A stretch of 64,000 bases of DNA, taken from Streptomyces sp. CB02980. Its GTDB lineage: Bacteria; Actinomycetota; Actinomycetes; Streptomycetales; Streptomycetaceae. Numbering within the stretch: the stretch's first letter is position 1; every line of letters begins with the position of its first letter. Where the stretch lies: contig NZ_JACSCH020000001.1 of NCBI RefSeq assembly GCF_014451325.2, positions 722,845-786,844 of the forward strand, written 5' to 3'. The notes under the pieces were generated by a model. That model was not told where the DNA came from, made no database searches, and saw only the letters and a program-made list of their open reading frames with translations. Positions 35,968 to 44,024 of this stretch are shown in pieces. Position numbers and translations under genes: made by a program.

Positions 35968-37475
35968 TAGCCGTCCGCGTACCGCTCGCGCAGCTCACGC
36001 TTGAGGATCTTGCCGCTGGCGTTGCGGGGCAGCTCCGGGAGGAAGTGGATGCGCTTCGGGGCCTTGAAGTGGACCAGGTTCTCCCGCGCGTGGGTGAGCA
36101 GTTCCGTCTCGGTGACCTCGCCGCGCGGGACGACCACCGCCGTGACCGCCTCGATCCAGCGTTCGTCGGGGAGGCCGATCACGGCCACCTCGGCGACCCC
36201 CGGATGGGTGTAGAGCGCGTCCTCCACCTGGCGCGAAGCGACCAGCACGCCACCGGAGTTGATGACGTCCTTCACCCGGTCGACGATCGTGAGATAGCCC
36301 TCGGCGTCGCGGACGGCGAGGTCGCCCGAGCGGAACCAGCCGTCCCTGAAGGCCGCCTCGGTCTCCTCGGGCTTGCGCCAGTACCCGTCGCACAGCTGCG
36401 GGGAGCGGTAGACGATCTCGCCGGGGGTGCCGGCGGGCACGTCCTTGCCGTCCTCGTCGACGACCCGCGCCTCGACGTGGCGGACGGGCCGGCCGCAGGA
36501 GTCCATCCGGCCCTCGTGCTCGTCGGGGCCGAGGACCGTGGCGAGGGGGCCGATCTCGGACTGGCCGAAGCAGTTGTAGAAGCGCAGTTCGGGGAGTCGT
36601 GCGCGCAGCCCCTCGAGGACCGGTACGGGCATGATCGAGGCCCCGTAGTAGGCCTTGCGCAGGGCCGACAGGTCGCGGTCCGCGAACTCGGGGTGGTTGG
36701 CGAGGCCGATCCACACCGTCGGAGGGGCGAAGAGGCTGTCGGCGCGGCCCGCCTCGATCAGGTCGAAGAGGACGGCCGGATCGGGTCCGTCGACGATCGT
36801 GTTCTCGGCGCCGACGGCGAGATACGGCAGCAGGAAGACGTGCATCTGGGCCGAGTGGTAGAGCGGCAGCGCGTGCACCGGCCGGTCGTCCTCGTGCAGG
36901 TCGAGCGCCTCGATCGCGCTCGCGTACTCGTGGACGAGCGCCCGGTGGGTCATCGTCGCGCCCTTGGGCAGCGCGGTGGTGCCCGAGGTGTAGAGCAGTT
37001 GGACGACCTCCCGGGCGTCACGGTCGCTGTCGTACGCCTCCGGCTCCGCGAGCGCGTCGAGGAGTGAACCGGGCGCGTCCCGCAGCGCCTTGACCGCGAA
37101 ACCGTCCGGTACGCGCTCCGCGAGGGCGGGGTCGGCGAGGACCAGGGAGGTCTCGGACTGTTCGAGGAGGTACGTGAGGTCCTCGCCGGTCAGGTGGTGG
37201 TTGACCGGCACATGGATCAGGCCCGCCCGGGAGCAGGCGAGGAACGCGATGAGGTAGGCGTCCGAGTTGTGGCCGTAGGTCGCGACCCGGGCGGCCTCGG
37301 GCAGGCCGAGGCCGTGGTGCGGTTCCCGCAGGACGGCCGCGGCGGTGGAGACGGCCGTGTCCAGCTCGGCGTACGTCCAGGTCCGGTCGGCGTAGCGGAG
37401 GGCGATCCGGTCGGGGACGCGCTGAGCGCTCATGCGCAGGACACCGTCGACGGCGCGGCTGAGGAGTCGATCCAT
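35967..37475 (-). CDS. AMP-dependent acyl-CoA synthetase
   Basis: The 502-residue enzyme is an adenylate-forming CoA ligase. The P-loop LLYTSGTTALPKGATMTH is at about 150-167, FGQSEIG near 290-296, GYWRKPEETEAAFRDGWFRSGD near 345-366, and the catalytic Lys lies in LPRNASGKILKRELRE (about 485-500). Substrate cannot be assigned; medium- or long-chain acids are usual for this group. GGAGG lies eight bases before ATG 37475. There is no operon partner; it is divergent from the secreted acylase gene and convergent with the kinase. Confidence 0.9.
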   Translation of the reverse strand: MDRLLSRAVDGVLRMSAQRVPDRIALRYADRTWTYAELDTAVSTAAAVLREPHHGLGLPEAARVATYGHNSDAYLIAFLACSRAGLIHVPVNHHLTGEDLTYLLEQSETSLVLADPALAERVPDGFAVKALRDAPGSLLDALAEPEAYDSDRDAREVVQLLYTSGTTALPKGATMTHRALVHEYASAIEALDLHEDDRPVHALPLYHSAQMHVFLLPYLAVGAENTIVDGPDPAVLFDLIEAGRADSLFAPPTVWIGLANHPEFADRDLSALRKAYYGASIMPVPVLEGLRARLPELRFYNCFGQSEIGPLATVLGPDEHEGRMDSCGRPVRHVEARVVDEDGKDVPAGTPGEIVYRSPQLCDGYWRKPEETEAAFRDGWFRSGDLAVRDAEGYLTIVDRVKDVINSGGVLVASRQVEDALYTHPGVAEVAVIGLPDERWIEAVTAVVVPRGEVTETELLTHARENLVHFKAPKRIHFLPELPRNASGKILKRELRERYADG

Positions 37476-37632
37476 GCCGTGATCCTCCGCGCGCACCGGG
37501 CGGAAGGTCAAGTACCGTGCGGGCGCGCCGGACAGGCCCGGACCTCGGATACCGAACGGGATGTTGACACGGGGGCCCGCGACTGCGTGCATGGTCCAAC
37601 CCGTAGTGCTCATCCGCCCGTTGGGAGGCACC

Positions 37633-40080
37633 TTGCACCTCCGTACCCGTCTGAAGCACCTGGCGCTCACCGCATCCGCCCTCGCCGTCGTCACCGCCAC
37701 GCTGCCCGGCGCGGCGGCCGCCGACTCCGGGGGCCGGGGCCACCGTCCGTCCGACCGGGGCTTGTCGGCGGTCATCCGGTACACCGAGTACGGCATCCCG
37801 CACATCGTGGCCGAGGACTACGCGAACCTCGGCTTCGGGACGGGCTGGGCCCAGGCCGCCGACCAGGTATGCACGCTCGCGGACGGCTTCCTGACGGTGA
37901 ACGGGGAGCGCTCCCGGTACTTCGGCCCGGACGCCGCCCCGGACGGCTCGCTGTCCTCCGCCGCCACGAACCTCTCCAGCGACCTGTACTTCCGCGGGGT
38001 GAGGGACGCCGGAACCGTCGAGGCGCTGGTCGGCACTCCGGCGCCGACCGGTCCGAGCCGCGATCTGAAGGAGCTCATGCGCGGCTGGGCGGCCGGGTAC
38101 AACGCCTGGCTGCGGAAGAACCGCGTCACTGATCCCGCCTGCGCGAAGGCCGACTGGGTCCGCCCGGTGACGGCCCTCGACGTGGCCCGGCGCGGTTTCG
38201 CCGTCTCGGTGCTCGGCGGCCAGGGCCGTGCCGTCGACGGCATCACCACCGCCCGGCCGCCGGCCACTCCCGCCGGCCCGCCGACCGGCGCACCGCACAC
38301 CGGCGCGGACGGGCAGACGCCCGCACCGCCGGCCGGTGCCTCCGGGCAGCTGCCCGACCCGGAGCGGGCCGCCGAGGCCGCGCGGGAACTCTTCGCCGCC
38401 GAAAACGCCACGATGGGCTCCAACGCCGTTGCCTTCTCGGGGGCCACCACGGCGAACGGGCGCGGCCTGCTCCTGGGCAACCCCCACTACCCCTGGCAGG
38501 GCGGCCGCCGCTTCTGGCAGTCGCAGCAGACCATCCCCGGGGAGCTGAACGTCTCGGGCGCCTCGCTCCTCGGCACGACCGTCGTGAACATCGGCTTCAA
38601 CGACAAGGTGGCCTGGAGCCACACCGTCGCCACCGGCGTCCCGTTCAACCTGCACCAGCTGATGCTCGCCCCGGGCGACCCGACCTCGTACCTGGTGGAC
38701 GGCCGGCCGGAACGGATGACCCCGCGTCAGGTGACCGTCCCGGTCAAGGGCGGCGCCCCGGTCACCCGGACCCAGTGGTGGACCCGGTACGGCCCCGTCG
38801 TCGGCGGTCTCGGCGCACAGCTCCCGCTGCCGTGGACGGCGAGCACGGCGTACGCGCTCAACGACCCCAACGCGAGCAATCTGCGCGGCTCCGACACCGC
38901 GCTCGGCTTCGGCAAGGCGCGCTCCACCCGGGACATCGCCGAGGCCCTGCGGCGCACCCAGGGGCTGCCCTGGGTCAACACGATCGCGGCGGACTCGGCG
39001 GGCCACTCCTACTTCAGTCAGTCGCAGGTGCTCCCCCGGATCACCGACGAGCTCGCCGCGCGCTGCTCCACCCCGCTGGGCCGGGCCACCTACCCCTCGT
39101 CGGGGGTGGCGGTGCTCGACGGCTCGCGGTCGGACTGCGCGCTCGGCTCCGACCCGGACGCGGTGCAGCCGGGCGTCTTCGGGCCGGCGAGGATGCCGGT
39201 GCTGCGGGACACGCCGTACGTGGAGAACTCCAACGACAGTGCCTGGCTGGCCAACGCCGACCGGCCGTTGACCGGCTACGAGCGGATCTTCGGCACGATC
39301 GCCACGCAGCGCTCGCTGCGTACCCGCGGCGGTGTCGAGGACGTGGCGGCGATGGCGGCGCGCGGCGATCTGACGGTCGCCGACCTGCAGCGCCAGCAGT
39401 TCGCCAACCGGGCTCCGGCCGGTGATCTGGCGGCGGCCGACGCGGCACGGTCCTGTGGGACGGCGCTGCCGGACGATCCCGGGGCCTGCCGGGTGATCGG
39501 CGCCTGGGACCGGACGGTGAACACGGACAGCAGGGGCGCGCTGCTCTTCGACCGCTTCTGGCGGAAGTTCACGGCGGCGGTGCCGTCGGCCCAGCAGTGG
39601 ACGGTGCCGTTCTCGGCGACGGATCCGGTCCGTACCCCGAACACCCTGAACACGGCGGCACCGGGCTTCACGAAGGCCCTGGCGGACGCGGTGGCGGAGC
39701 TGCGGGCGGCGGGGATCCCGCTGGACGCACCGCTCGGCGCGCACCAGTTCGTCGTACGGAACGGGGAGCGGATCCCGGTGAGCGGCGGCACCGAGTCGCT
39801 GGGCGTCTGGAACAAGACGGAGCCGGTGTGGAACGCGGCGGGCGGCGGCTACCCGGAGGTCGCGCACGGGACCAGTCATGTGCAGGCGGTGGGCTGGGAC
39901 GGCGGCCGGTGCCCGGTGGCCCGCACCCTGCTCTCGTACTCCCAGTCCTCGAACCCGATGTCGCCGCACTACAGCGACCAGACCCGGCTGTACGCGGGCG
40001 AGCGCTGGGTGACCTCCCGGTTCTGCGAGAAGGACATCCTGCGCTCGCCGGCGCTGCGGGTGGTGGTCGCCAGGGGCTGA
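37633..40080 (+). CDS. Secreted penicillin-acylase family N-terminal-nucleophile hydrolase
   Basis: The 815-residue precursor is an exported Ntn hydrolase that cleaves amide bonds, in the group with aculeacin acylase, penicillin V acylase and acyl-homoserine-lactone acylase AhlM of Streptomyces. A signal peptide (HLALTASALAVVTATLPGAAAA) leads into the alpha subunit. Autocleavage should occur before Ser263 in ATMGSNAVAFSG, freeing the beta-subunit nucleophile; the family GNPHYPWQGGRRFWQ box follows. A Pro/Ala/Gly-rich spacer (about 215-245) sits just before the cleavage site. TTG 37633 with GGGAGG four bases upstream is favoured over upstream in-frame starts, which would hide the signal peptide. 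The natural substrate is not known. Confidence 0.88.
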   Translation: MHLRTRLKHLALTASALAVVTATLPGAAAADSGGRGHRPSDRGLSAVIRYTEYGIPHIVAEDYANLGFGTGWAQAADQVCTLADGFLTVNGERSRYFGPDAAPDGSLSSAATNLSSDLYFRGVRDAGTVEALVGTPAPTGPSRDLKELMRGWAAGYNAWLRKNRVTDPACAKADWVRPVTALDVARRGFAVSVLGGQGRAVDGITTARPPATPAGPPTGAPHTGADGQTPAPPAGASGQLPDPERAAEAARELFAAENATMGSNAVAFSGATTANGRGLLLGNPHYPWQGGRRFWQSQQTIPGELNVSGASLLGTTVVNIGFNDKVAWSHTVATGVPFNLHQLMLAPGDPTSYLVDGRPERMTPRQVTVPVKGGAPVTRTQWWTRYGPVVGGLGAQLPLPWTASTAYALNDPNASNLRGSDTALGFGKARSTRDIAEALRRTQGLPWVNTIAADSAGHSYFSQSQVLPRITDELAARCSTPLGRATYPSSGVAVLDGSRSDCALGSDPDAVQPGVFGPARMPVLRDTPYVENSNDSAWLANADRPLTGYERIFGTIATQRSLRTRGGVEDVAAMAARGDLTVADLQRQQFANRAPAGDLAAADAARSCGTALPDDPGACRVIGAWDRTVNTDSRGALLFDRFWRKFTAAVPSAQQWTVPFSATDPVRTPNTLNTAAPGFTKALADAVAELRAAGIPLDAPLGAHQFVVRNGERIPVSGGTESLGVWNKTEPVWNAAGGGYPEVAHGTSHVQAVGWDGGRCPVARTLLSYSQSSNPMSPHYSDQTRLYAGERWVTSRFCEKDILRSPALRVVVARG

Positions 40081-40110
40081 ACGGTTCTGCTCGGTCTGAC
40101 GCAGGGCTCG

Positions 40111-41208
40111 TCAGGGGCTGAACGACAGGAACACGAAGGCGGCGAAGATCGCGAGATGGACGCCGCCCTGGAGGAGCGTGGCCCGTCCGGGCACCACGGT
40201 CAGGGCGCTCACCACACTGGTGAGGACGAGCAGGACCATGTGGAGCGGGCCCAGGCCGAGGACCAGGGGTCCGGACAGCCAGATCGAGGCGAGCGCGATC
40301 GCCGGAATCGTCAGGCCGATGCTGGCGATCGCGGAGCCGTACGCGAGGTTGAGGCTGGTCTGGACGCGGTCCCTGCGGGCCGCGCGGACGGCGGCGAGGG
40401 TCTCGGGCAGCAGCACCATCAGGGCGATGACGACACCGACGACCGCCTTGGGCAGGCCCGCCGACTCGACGCCGTCCTCGATGGTCGGCGAGATCAGCTT
40501 GGCGTTGCCGACGACGGCGACGAGGGCGACGACCAGGAGGCCGAGGCTGGTCCAGGCGTCGCGCCGGGTCGGCGGGTCCGCGTGCTCGTCCTCCGAGTCA
40601 TGGCCGGGACGCGGTACGGGGAGGAAGTAGTCCCGGTGCCGTACGGTCTGGACGCCGACGAACACCCCGTACAGGCAGATGGAGGCGACGGCGGCGAAGG
40701 CGAGCTGGGCGGAGGAGAACTCGGGGCCCGGGTGGCTGGTCGTGAAGGTCGGCAGGACCAGTGTCATCGTGGCCAGGGTGCAGACCGTGGCGAGCGCGCC
40801 GCCGGAGCCCTCGGCGTTGAAGACCGCGACCCGGTTGCGGAGCGCGGCGACGAGCAGGGAGAGGCCGACGATGCCGTTGCAGGTGATCATGACGGCGGCG
40901 AAGACGGTGTCGCGCGCGTAGGTCGAGGTCTTCTCGCCGCCTCCCGCCATCAGTGTGACGATGAGTCCGACCTCGATGACGGTGACGGCCACGGCGAGGA
41001 CGAGCGAGCCGTAGGGTTCGCCCACCCGGTGGGCGATGACCTCGGCGTGGTGGACCGCGGCGAGGACGGCGGCGATCAGGCAGAGCGCGATGAGCCCGAC
41101 GGCGAAGCCCGGCAGGTCGCGCCCCCAGGCCGCGACAAGCGCAAGCGCCGCCACCACCGGCCCCCAGGTGGTCCACTGCCGTGCCAATGACGCCGTGCTC
41201 GAACTCAT
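40111..41208 (-). CDS. Ca2+/H+ antiporter (ChaA/CAX family)
   Basis: The 365-residue membrane protein exports calcium or sodium in exchange for protons. Eleven or so hydrophobic helices are visible. The two inverted CAX repeats contain the conserved acidic motifs HHAEVIAHRVGEPYGSLVLAVAVTVIEVGLI (first repeat) and LLPETLAAVRAARRDRVQTSLNLAYGSAIASIGLTIPAI (second repeat), which form the ion path. A charged cytoplasmic loop (DSEDEHADPPTRR) separates the halves. ATG 41208 is favoured by AGGATG at proper distance; ATG 41217 is possible but is too close to it. It lies downstream of the MarR gene on the same strand with 41 bases between. Confidence 0.9.
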   Translation of the reverse strand: MSSSTASLARQWTTWGPVVAALALVAAWGRDLPGFAVGLIALCLIAAVLAAVHHAEVIAHRVGEPYGSLVLAVAVTVIEVGLIVTLMAGGGEKTSTYARDTVFAAVMITCNGIVGLSLLVAALRNRVAVFNAEGSGGALATVCTLATMTLVLPTFTTSHPGPEFSSAQLAFAAVASICLYGVFVGVQTVRHRDYFLPVPRPGHDSEDEHADPPTRRDAWTSLGLLVVALVAVVGNAKLISPTIEDGVESAGLPKAVVGVVIALMVLLPETLAAVRAARRDRVQTSLNLAYGSAIASIGLTIPAIALASIWLSGPLVLGLGPLHMVLLVLTSVVSALTVVPGRATLLQGGVHLAIFAAFVFLSFSP

Positions 41209-41249
41209 GATCCGCATCCTGCCACAAAGGGGGCTTTCGCCCGGTTCGG

Positions 41250-41732
41250 TCAATCCAAGGGGTCGCTGAGGCCGCGCTCGTACGCGCTGAGGGTCTCGAG
41301 GAACATCCGCCGCTGCGCCGCGTCGAGCGGGGCGAGGGCGAAGCGCCAGGCGTCTGCGCTGCGGCCGAGCCAGCCGTCGATGGCGGCAGCGTGCGCCGGC
41401 GCGATGGAGACGATCTTGCGCCTGCGGTCGGCGGGGTCCTCGACCCGTTCCAGCACGCCCTTCTTCGCCAGGTCCCCCACCATGAGACTCACGGTCGTCG
41501 GGGCGATCTCCAGGCGGGCGGCGAGCTCGTTGACGCTCAGCGACCCGTCGAACAGGAGATAGGCGAGCAGGGAGAGATGGCGGGGCGCCAGCGTGAGCGT
41601 CTGCAGCTCCTCAGGAATCCTGATCCGCTTCGCCCTCGAGACCATCCGAGGCATGAGCAGCAGCAACGTGCGCACGGCCTCGTCGAGTTCCGGCCCGTCG
41701 GCGGCCTCGTCCCCCTCGTGTGCGGTTGACAC
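41250..41732 (-). CDS. MarR-family transcriptional regulator
   Basis: The 160-residue protein has the MarR winged helix: LTLAPRHLSLLAYLLFDGSLSVNELAARLEIAPTTVSLMVGDLAKKGVLERVEDPADRRRKIVSIAP (about residues 47-113). The DRRRKIV wing is typical. MarR proteins bind palindromes as dimers and leave DNA when a phenolic, oxidant or other ligand binds. A perfect 17-bp palindrome at 41753-41769, 20 bases upstream of its GTG start, is the clear target and also covers the promoter of the divergent deazaflavin-nitroreductase gene. An AAGGGAGG ribosome site precedes GTG 41732. Confidence 0.92.
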   Translation of the reverse strand: MSTAHEGDEAADGPELDEAVRTLLLLMPRMVSRAKRIRIPEELQTLTLAPRHLSLLAYLLFDGSLSVNELAARLEIAPTTVSLMVGDLAKKGVLERVEDPADRRRKIVSIAPAHAAAIDGWLGRSADAWRFALAPLDAAQRRMFLETLSAYERGLSDPLD

Positions 41733-41752
41733 CGTGCACCCTCCCTTTTAGC

Positions 41753-41769
41753 TTTGCTTTCAAAGCAAA
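41753..41769. promoter_or_regulatory. Perfect 17-bp palindrome, probable MarR operator
   Basis: TTTGCTTT-C-AAAGCAAA is a perfect 8-1-8 palindrome in the 75-base region between the divergent MarR and nitroreductase-hemerythrin genes. Its AT content is far above the surroundings. Position, symmetry and length match known MarR operators, so it probably gives autorepression and repression of the enzyme gene. Confidence 0.85.
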
Positions 41770-41807
41770 TAGATCCGTCGGGATCGATGCTACCGGAAGG
41801 CACAGCC

Positions 41808-42722
41808 ATGCCCGATTTCAACCAACAGGTCATCGAGGAGTTCCGCGCCAACGGCGGCCGGGTGGGCGGGATGTTCGAGGGCGCGGCCCTGCTCCTGCTC
41901 ACCACGACGGGCGCCCGCAGCGGGCGGGCACACACCAACCCCGCCGTGTACGTGCGCGACGGGGCACGGCTGCTCGTCTTCGCGTCGAACGCCGGCGGGC
42001 CGAAGCACCCGGCCTGGTTCCACAACCTCAGCGCCGACCCGTACGTGACCGTCGAGCTGGGCACCCCCGAGGGGACCGTCGAGCGCTTCGGGGCGACGGC
42101 GGTGGTGACGGAGGGCGAGGAGCGGGACCGGCTGTACGCGGAACAGGCGGGCCGCGACCCGGGGTTCGCCGCCTACCAGGCGGCCACGGACCGGATCATC
42201 CCGGTCGTCGCCCTGCACCGGGTGGACCTCGGGGACCCGGCGCGGCACCGGGCGATCGCCGACCACCTGGTCAAGGTCCACGCCGAACTGCGCGCCGAGC
42301 TGACGGCGTTACGCGAGGGGCTGGGGTCCGCGGCGGAGGAGGCGACGGATCCGGCGGGCTCGACGGACACCGCAGGCACGGCGGTACGGCACACCCCGAC
42401 TCTCGGCAGCCGGCTGGCCCGCCACTGCCTGACCTTCTGCGGCGCGCTGCACGCCCACCATCACAACGAGGACAGCGCCTTCGACCTCCTGGAGCGCGAG
42501 TTCCCGGAGCTGTCCGACTCGCTGGACCGGATGCGCGAGGAGCACAAGGTGGTCGCCCGCACGGTGGAGGAACTGGAGGCGCTCCTCACCTCGGGGGCCG
42601 CACCCGCGACCCTCCGCGCCGAGGTGGACCGGCTGGCCACCCGGCTGGAGGAACACTTCACGTACGAGGAGGCACAGCTGGTCCCGGCCCTCACGCGCTC
42701 CCGGGCCGTGCCCGGCACGTAG
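41808..42722 (+). CDS. Fusion: F420-type (deazaflavin) nitroreductase plus hemerythrin HHE domain
   Basis: Residues 1-140 match the Ddn family of split-barrel enzymes that use F420 or a flavin to reduce nitro or quinone groups: LLLLTTTGARSGRAHTNPAVYVRDGARLLVFASNAGGPKHPAWFHNL is the cofactor-binding pattern. Residues about 155-298 form a hemerythrin-like four-helix bundle with iron-ligand candidates in FCGALHAHHHNEDSAFDLLE, MREEHKVV and EEHFTYEEAQLVP. The two are linked by an Ala/Thr-rich segment. A diiron site that senses or binds O2/NO, coupled to a reductase, is a fair inference. GGAAGG lies seven bases before ATG 41808. Codon 168 (42309-42311) is TTA. Controlled by the divergent MarR gene. 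Confidence 0.88.
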   Translation: MPDFNQQVIEEFRANGGRVGGMFEGAALLLLTTTGARSGRAHTNPAVYVRDGARLLVFASNAGGPKHPAWFHNLSADPYVTVELGTPEGTVERFGATAVVTEGEERDRLYAEQAGRDPGFAAYQAATDRIIPVVALHRVDLGDPARHRAIADHLVKVHAELRAELTALREGLGSAAEEATDPAGSTDTAGTAVRHTPTLGSRLARHCLTFCGALHAHHHNEDSAFDLLEREFPELSDSLDRMREEHKVVARTVEELEALLTSGAAPATLRAEVDRLATRLEEHFTYEEAQLVPALTRSRAVPGT

Positions 42723-42780
42723 CCCCGGCGGCGGACCTCGGGTCACCCGGCTTCGGCGGCGGACTTCAGGTCTCGCAGCC

Positions 42781-43110
42781 ACGCTTCGAGGCCCTCACGT
42801 CCCCGGGTACCAGGCGCCCGCGGACACCACCGCCGTCTCCGCCGAGATCATGACGACGCTGCTCGACGCGTGCGCGTCGCTCCCCCGGGCGGGCGCGACG
42901 ACCTCCTTCGGCAGCCATCTGGAGGACCATCGGGGCTGGGCCGCGGGCCATCCCGCCCCGCCCGGCGCCCTCCACCGGTTCCTGACCTTCTGGACCCGTG
43001 TGCACGGCGTCCTGTCACTGGAACTCGCAGGCCACTTCACCGGCATGGACTTCGACCCGGCCCTGCTCTTCGCGGCCGAACTGGACGAGCTGCTGGCACC
43101 CCGGCCCTGA
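42781..43110 (+). pseudogene. TetR-family regulator, C-terminal remnant
   Basis: From about 42781 the frame encodes PHVPGYQAPADTTAVSAEI and then a helical stretch ending FWTRVHGVLSLELAGHFTGMDFDPALLFAAELDELL, which is the WHG-type C-terminal ligand domain of TetR regulators. The N-terminal helix-turn-helix is missing: upstream the frame is open only to the end of the preceding gene, with no family sequence. ATG 42850 exists but has no convincing ribosome site, and an 86-residue product would lack a DNA-binding domain. It is best read as a decayed regulator gene. Confidence 0.7.
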
Positions 43111-43167
43111 GGCCGGCCGCAGGGCCCGGAGGCCGGCCGCGGGGCCCGGAGGTCGGCCGCGGGGCCC
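43110..43167. repeat. Three direct 20-bp units
   Basis: AGGCCGGCCGCAGGGCCCGG at 43110 is repeated at 43130 with one change and at 43150 as a slightly diverged, shortened copy. It lies between the TetR remnant and the stop codon of the acetyltransferase gene. It could form alternative GC hairpins and act as a terminator. Confidence 0.8.
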
Positions 43168-43871
43168 TACGGCGTACGGAAGCCGCGGAAGGTCACGTGT
43201 GTGCGCGTCACGAAGCCGAGCTTCTCGTAGAGGGCGCGCGCACCGGCGTTCGCCTCGGCCACATGGAGGAAGGCCCCCTCGCCCCGCGCCTCGATGCGTG
43301 CCGCGAGCGCGCCGACCAGGCGGGCGGCGTGGCCCTGCCCGCGGGCCTCGGGGGCGGTGCAGACCGCGCTGATCTCGGTCCACCCCGGAGGCCGGAGCCG
43401 CTCGCCGGCCATGGCGACCAGCGTGCCCTTCGCACGGATGCCGAGGTAGGTGCCCAGTTCGGGGGTCCGGGACCAGAACGGCCCGGGTCGCGTGCGTTCG
43501 ACCAGGTCCAGCATCTCGGGCACGCTGTCCGCGCCCAGTTCGACCACGCCGTCGTCCGTCTCGTCTCCCGGAAGCCCGGGCGCGCCGTCGCCCGGCCGGA
43601 TCATCTGGCGGCCTTCCAGGACGAAGACGGGCTCCCAGTCCGACGGCGGGAGAACCGGGCAGCTGAACATGTCGGCGAACGCGCCCCGGCCGAGGAGTTC
43701 GGTGAGGTCGGCCCACCTCGCCGGATCCGGGTCGGTGGAGACGGCGGCGAAGGTCGAGACGTCCGGCAGATAGGTGACGGCCCTGCCGACGCGGCGGGCG
43801 AGATGGGCGTGACGGCCCCGGAGGGACTCGCCCACGGGGTCGTCCAGTACGAAGGGATCGCGGCCCGCCAT
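43167..43871 (-). CDS. GNAT-family N-acetyltransferase (FR47-like)
   Basis: The 234-residue protein has a C-terminal FR47-type GNAT domain: LVAMAGERLRPPGWTEISAVCTAPEARGQGHAARLVGALAARIEARGEGAFLHVAEANAGARALYEKLGFVTR is the whole core, with the acetyl-CoA loop RGQGHA. The N-terminal half is variable and binds the unknown acceptor. GAGGGA precedes ATG 43871. The 153 bases upstream to 44024 hold no gene. Confidence 0.88.
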   Translation of the reverse strand: MAGRDPFVLDDPVGESLRGRHAHLARRVGRAVTYLPDVSTFAAVSTDPDPARWADLTELLGRGAFADMFSCPVLPPSDWEPVFVLEGRQMIRPGDGAPGLPGDETDDGVVELGADSVPEMLDLVERTRPGPFWSRTPELGTYLGIRAKGTLVAMAGERLRPPGWTEISAVCTAPEARGQGHAARLVGALAARIEARGEGAFLHVAEANAGARALYEKLGFVTRTHVTFRGFRTP

Positions 43872-44024
43872 CGTGTCGTCCCTCTCATGCTCCGTGTCGA
43901 ACGGGGAAGGCGGTCACCGTGGGAGACCTCCTCGCGCACGAAGTCTAAGCGGACGCAGAAAGCTGTTCCTGATCACCCTCGCGGTCGACGGGCGCCGCCC
44001 GCGGGCCGGGAGCCGTCGGGGTCC

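Noticed and set aside
40096..40114. TCTGACG...CGTCAG resembling the shared operator
   Set aside because: The half-site spacing is 11 rather than 7, the flanks differ, and it lies between two convergent gene ends, where a terminator is more likely.
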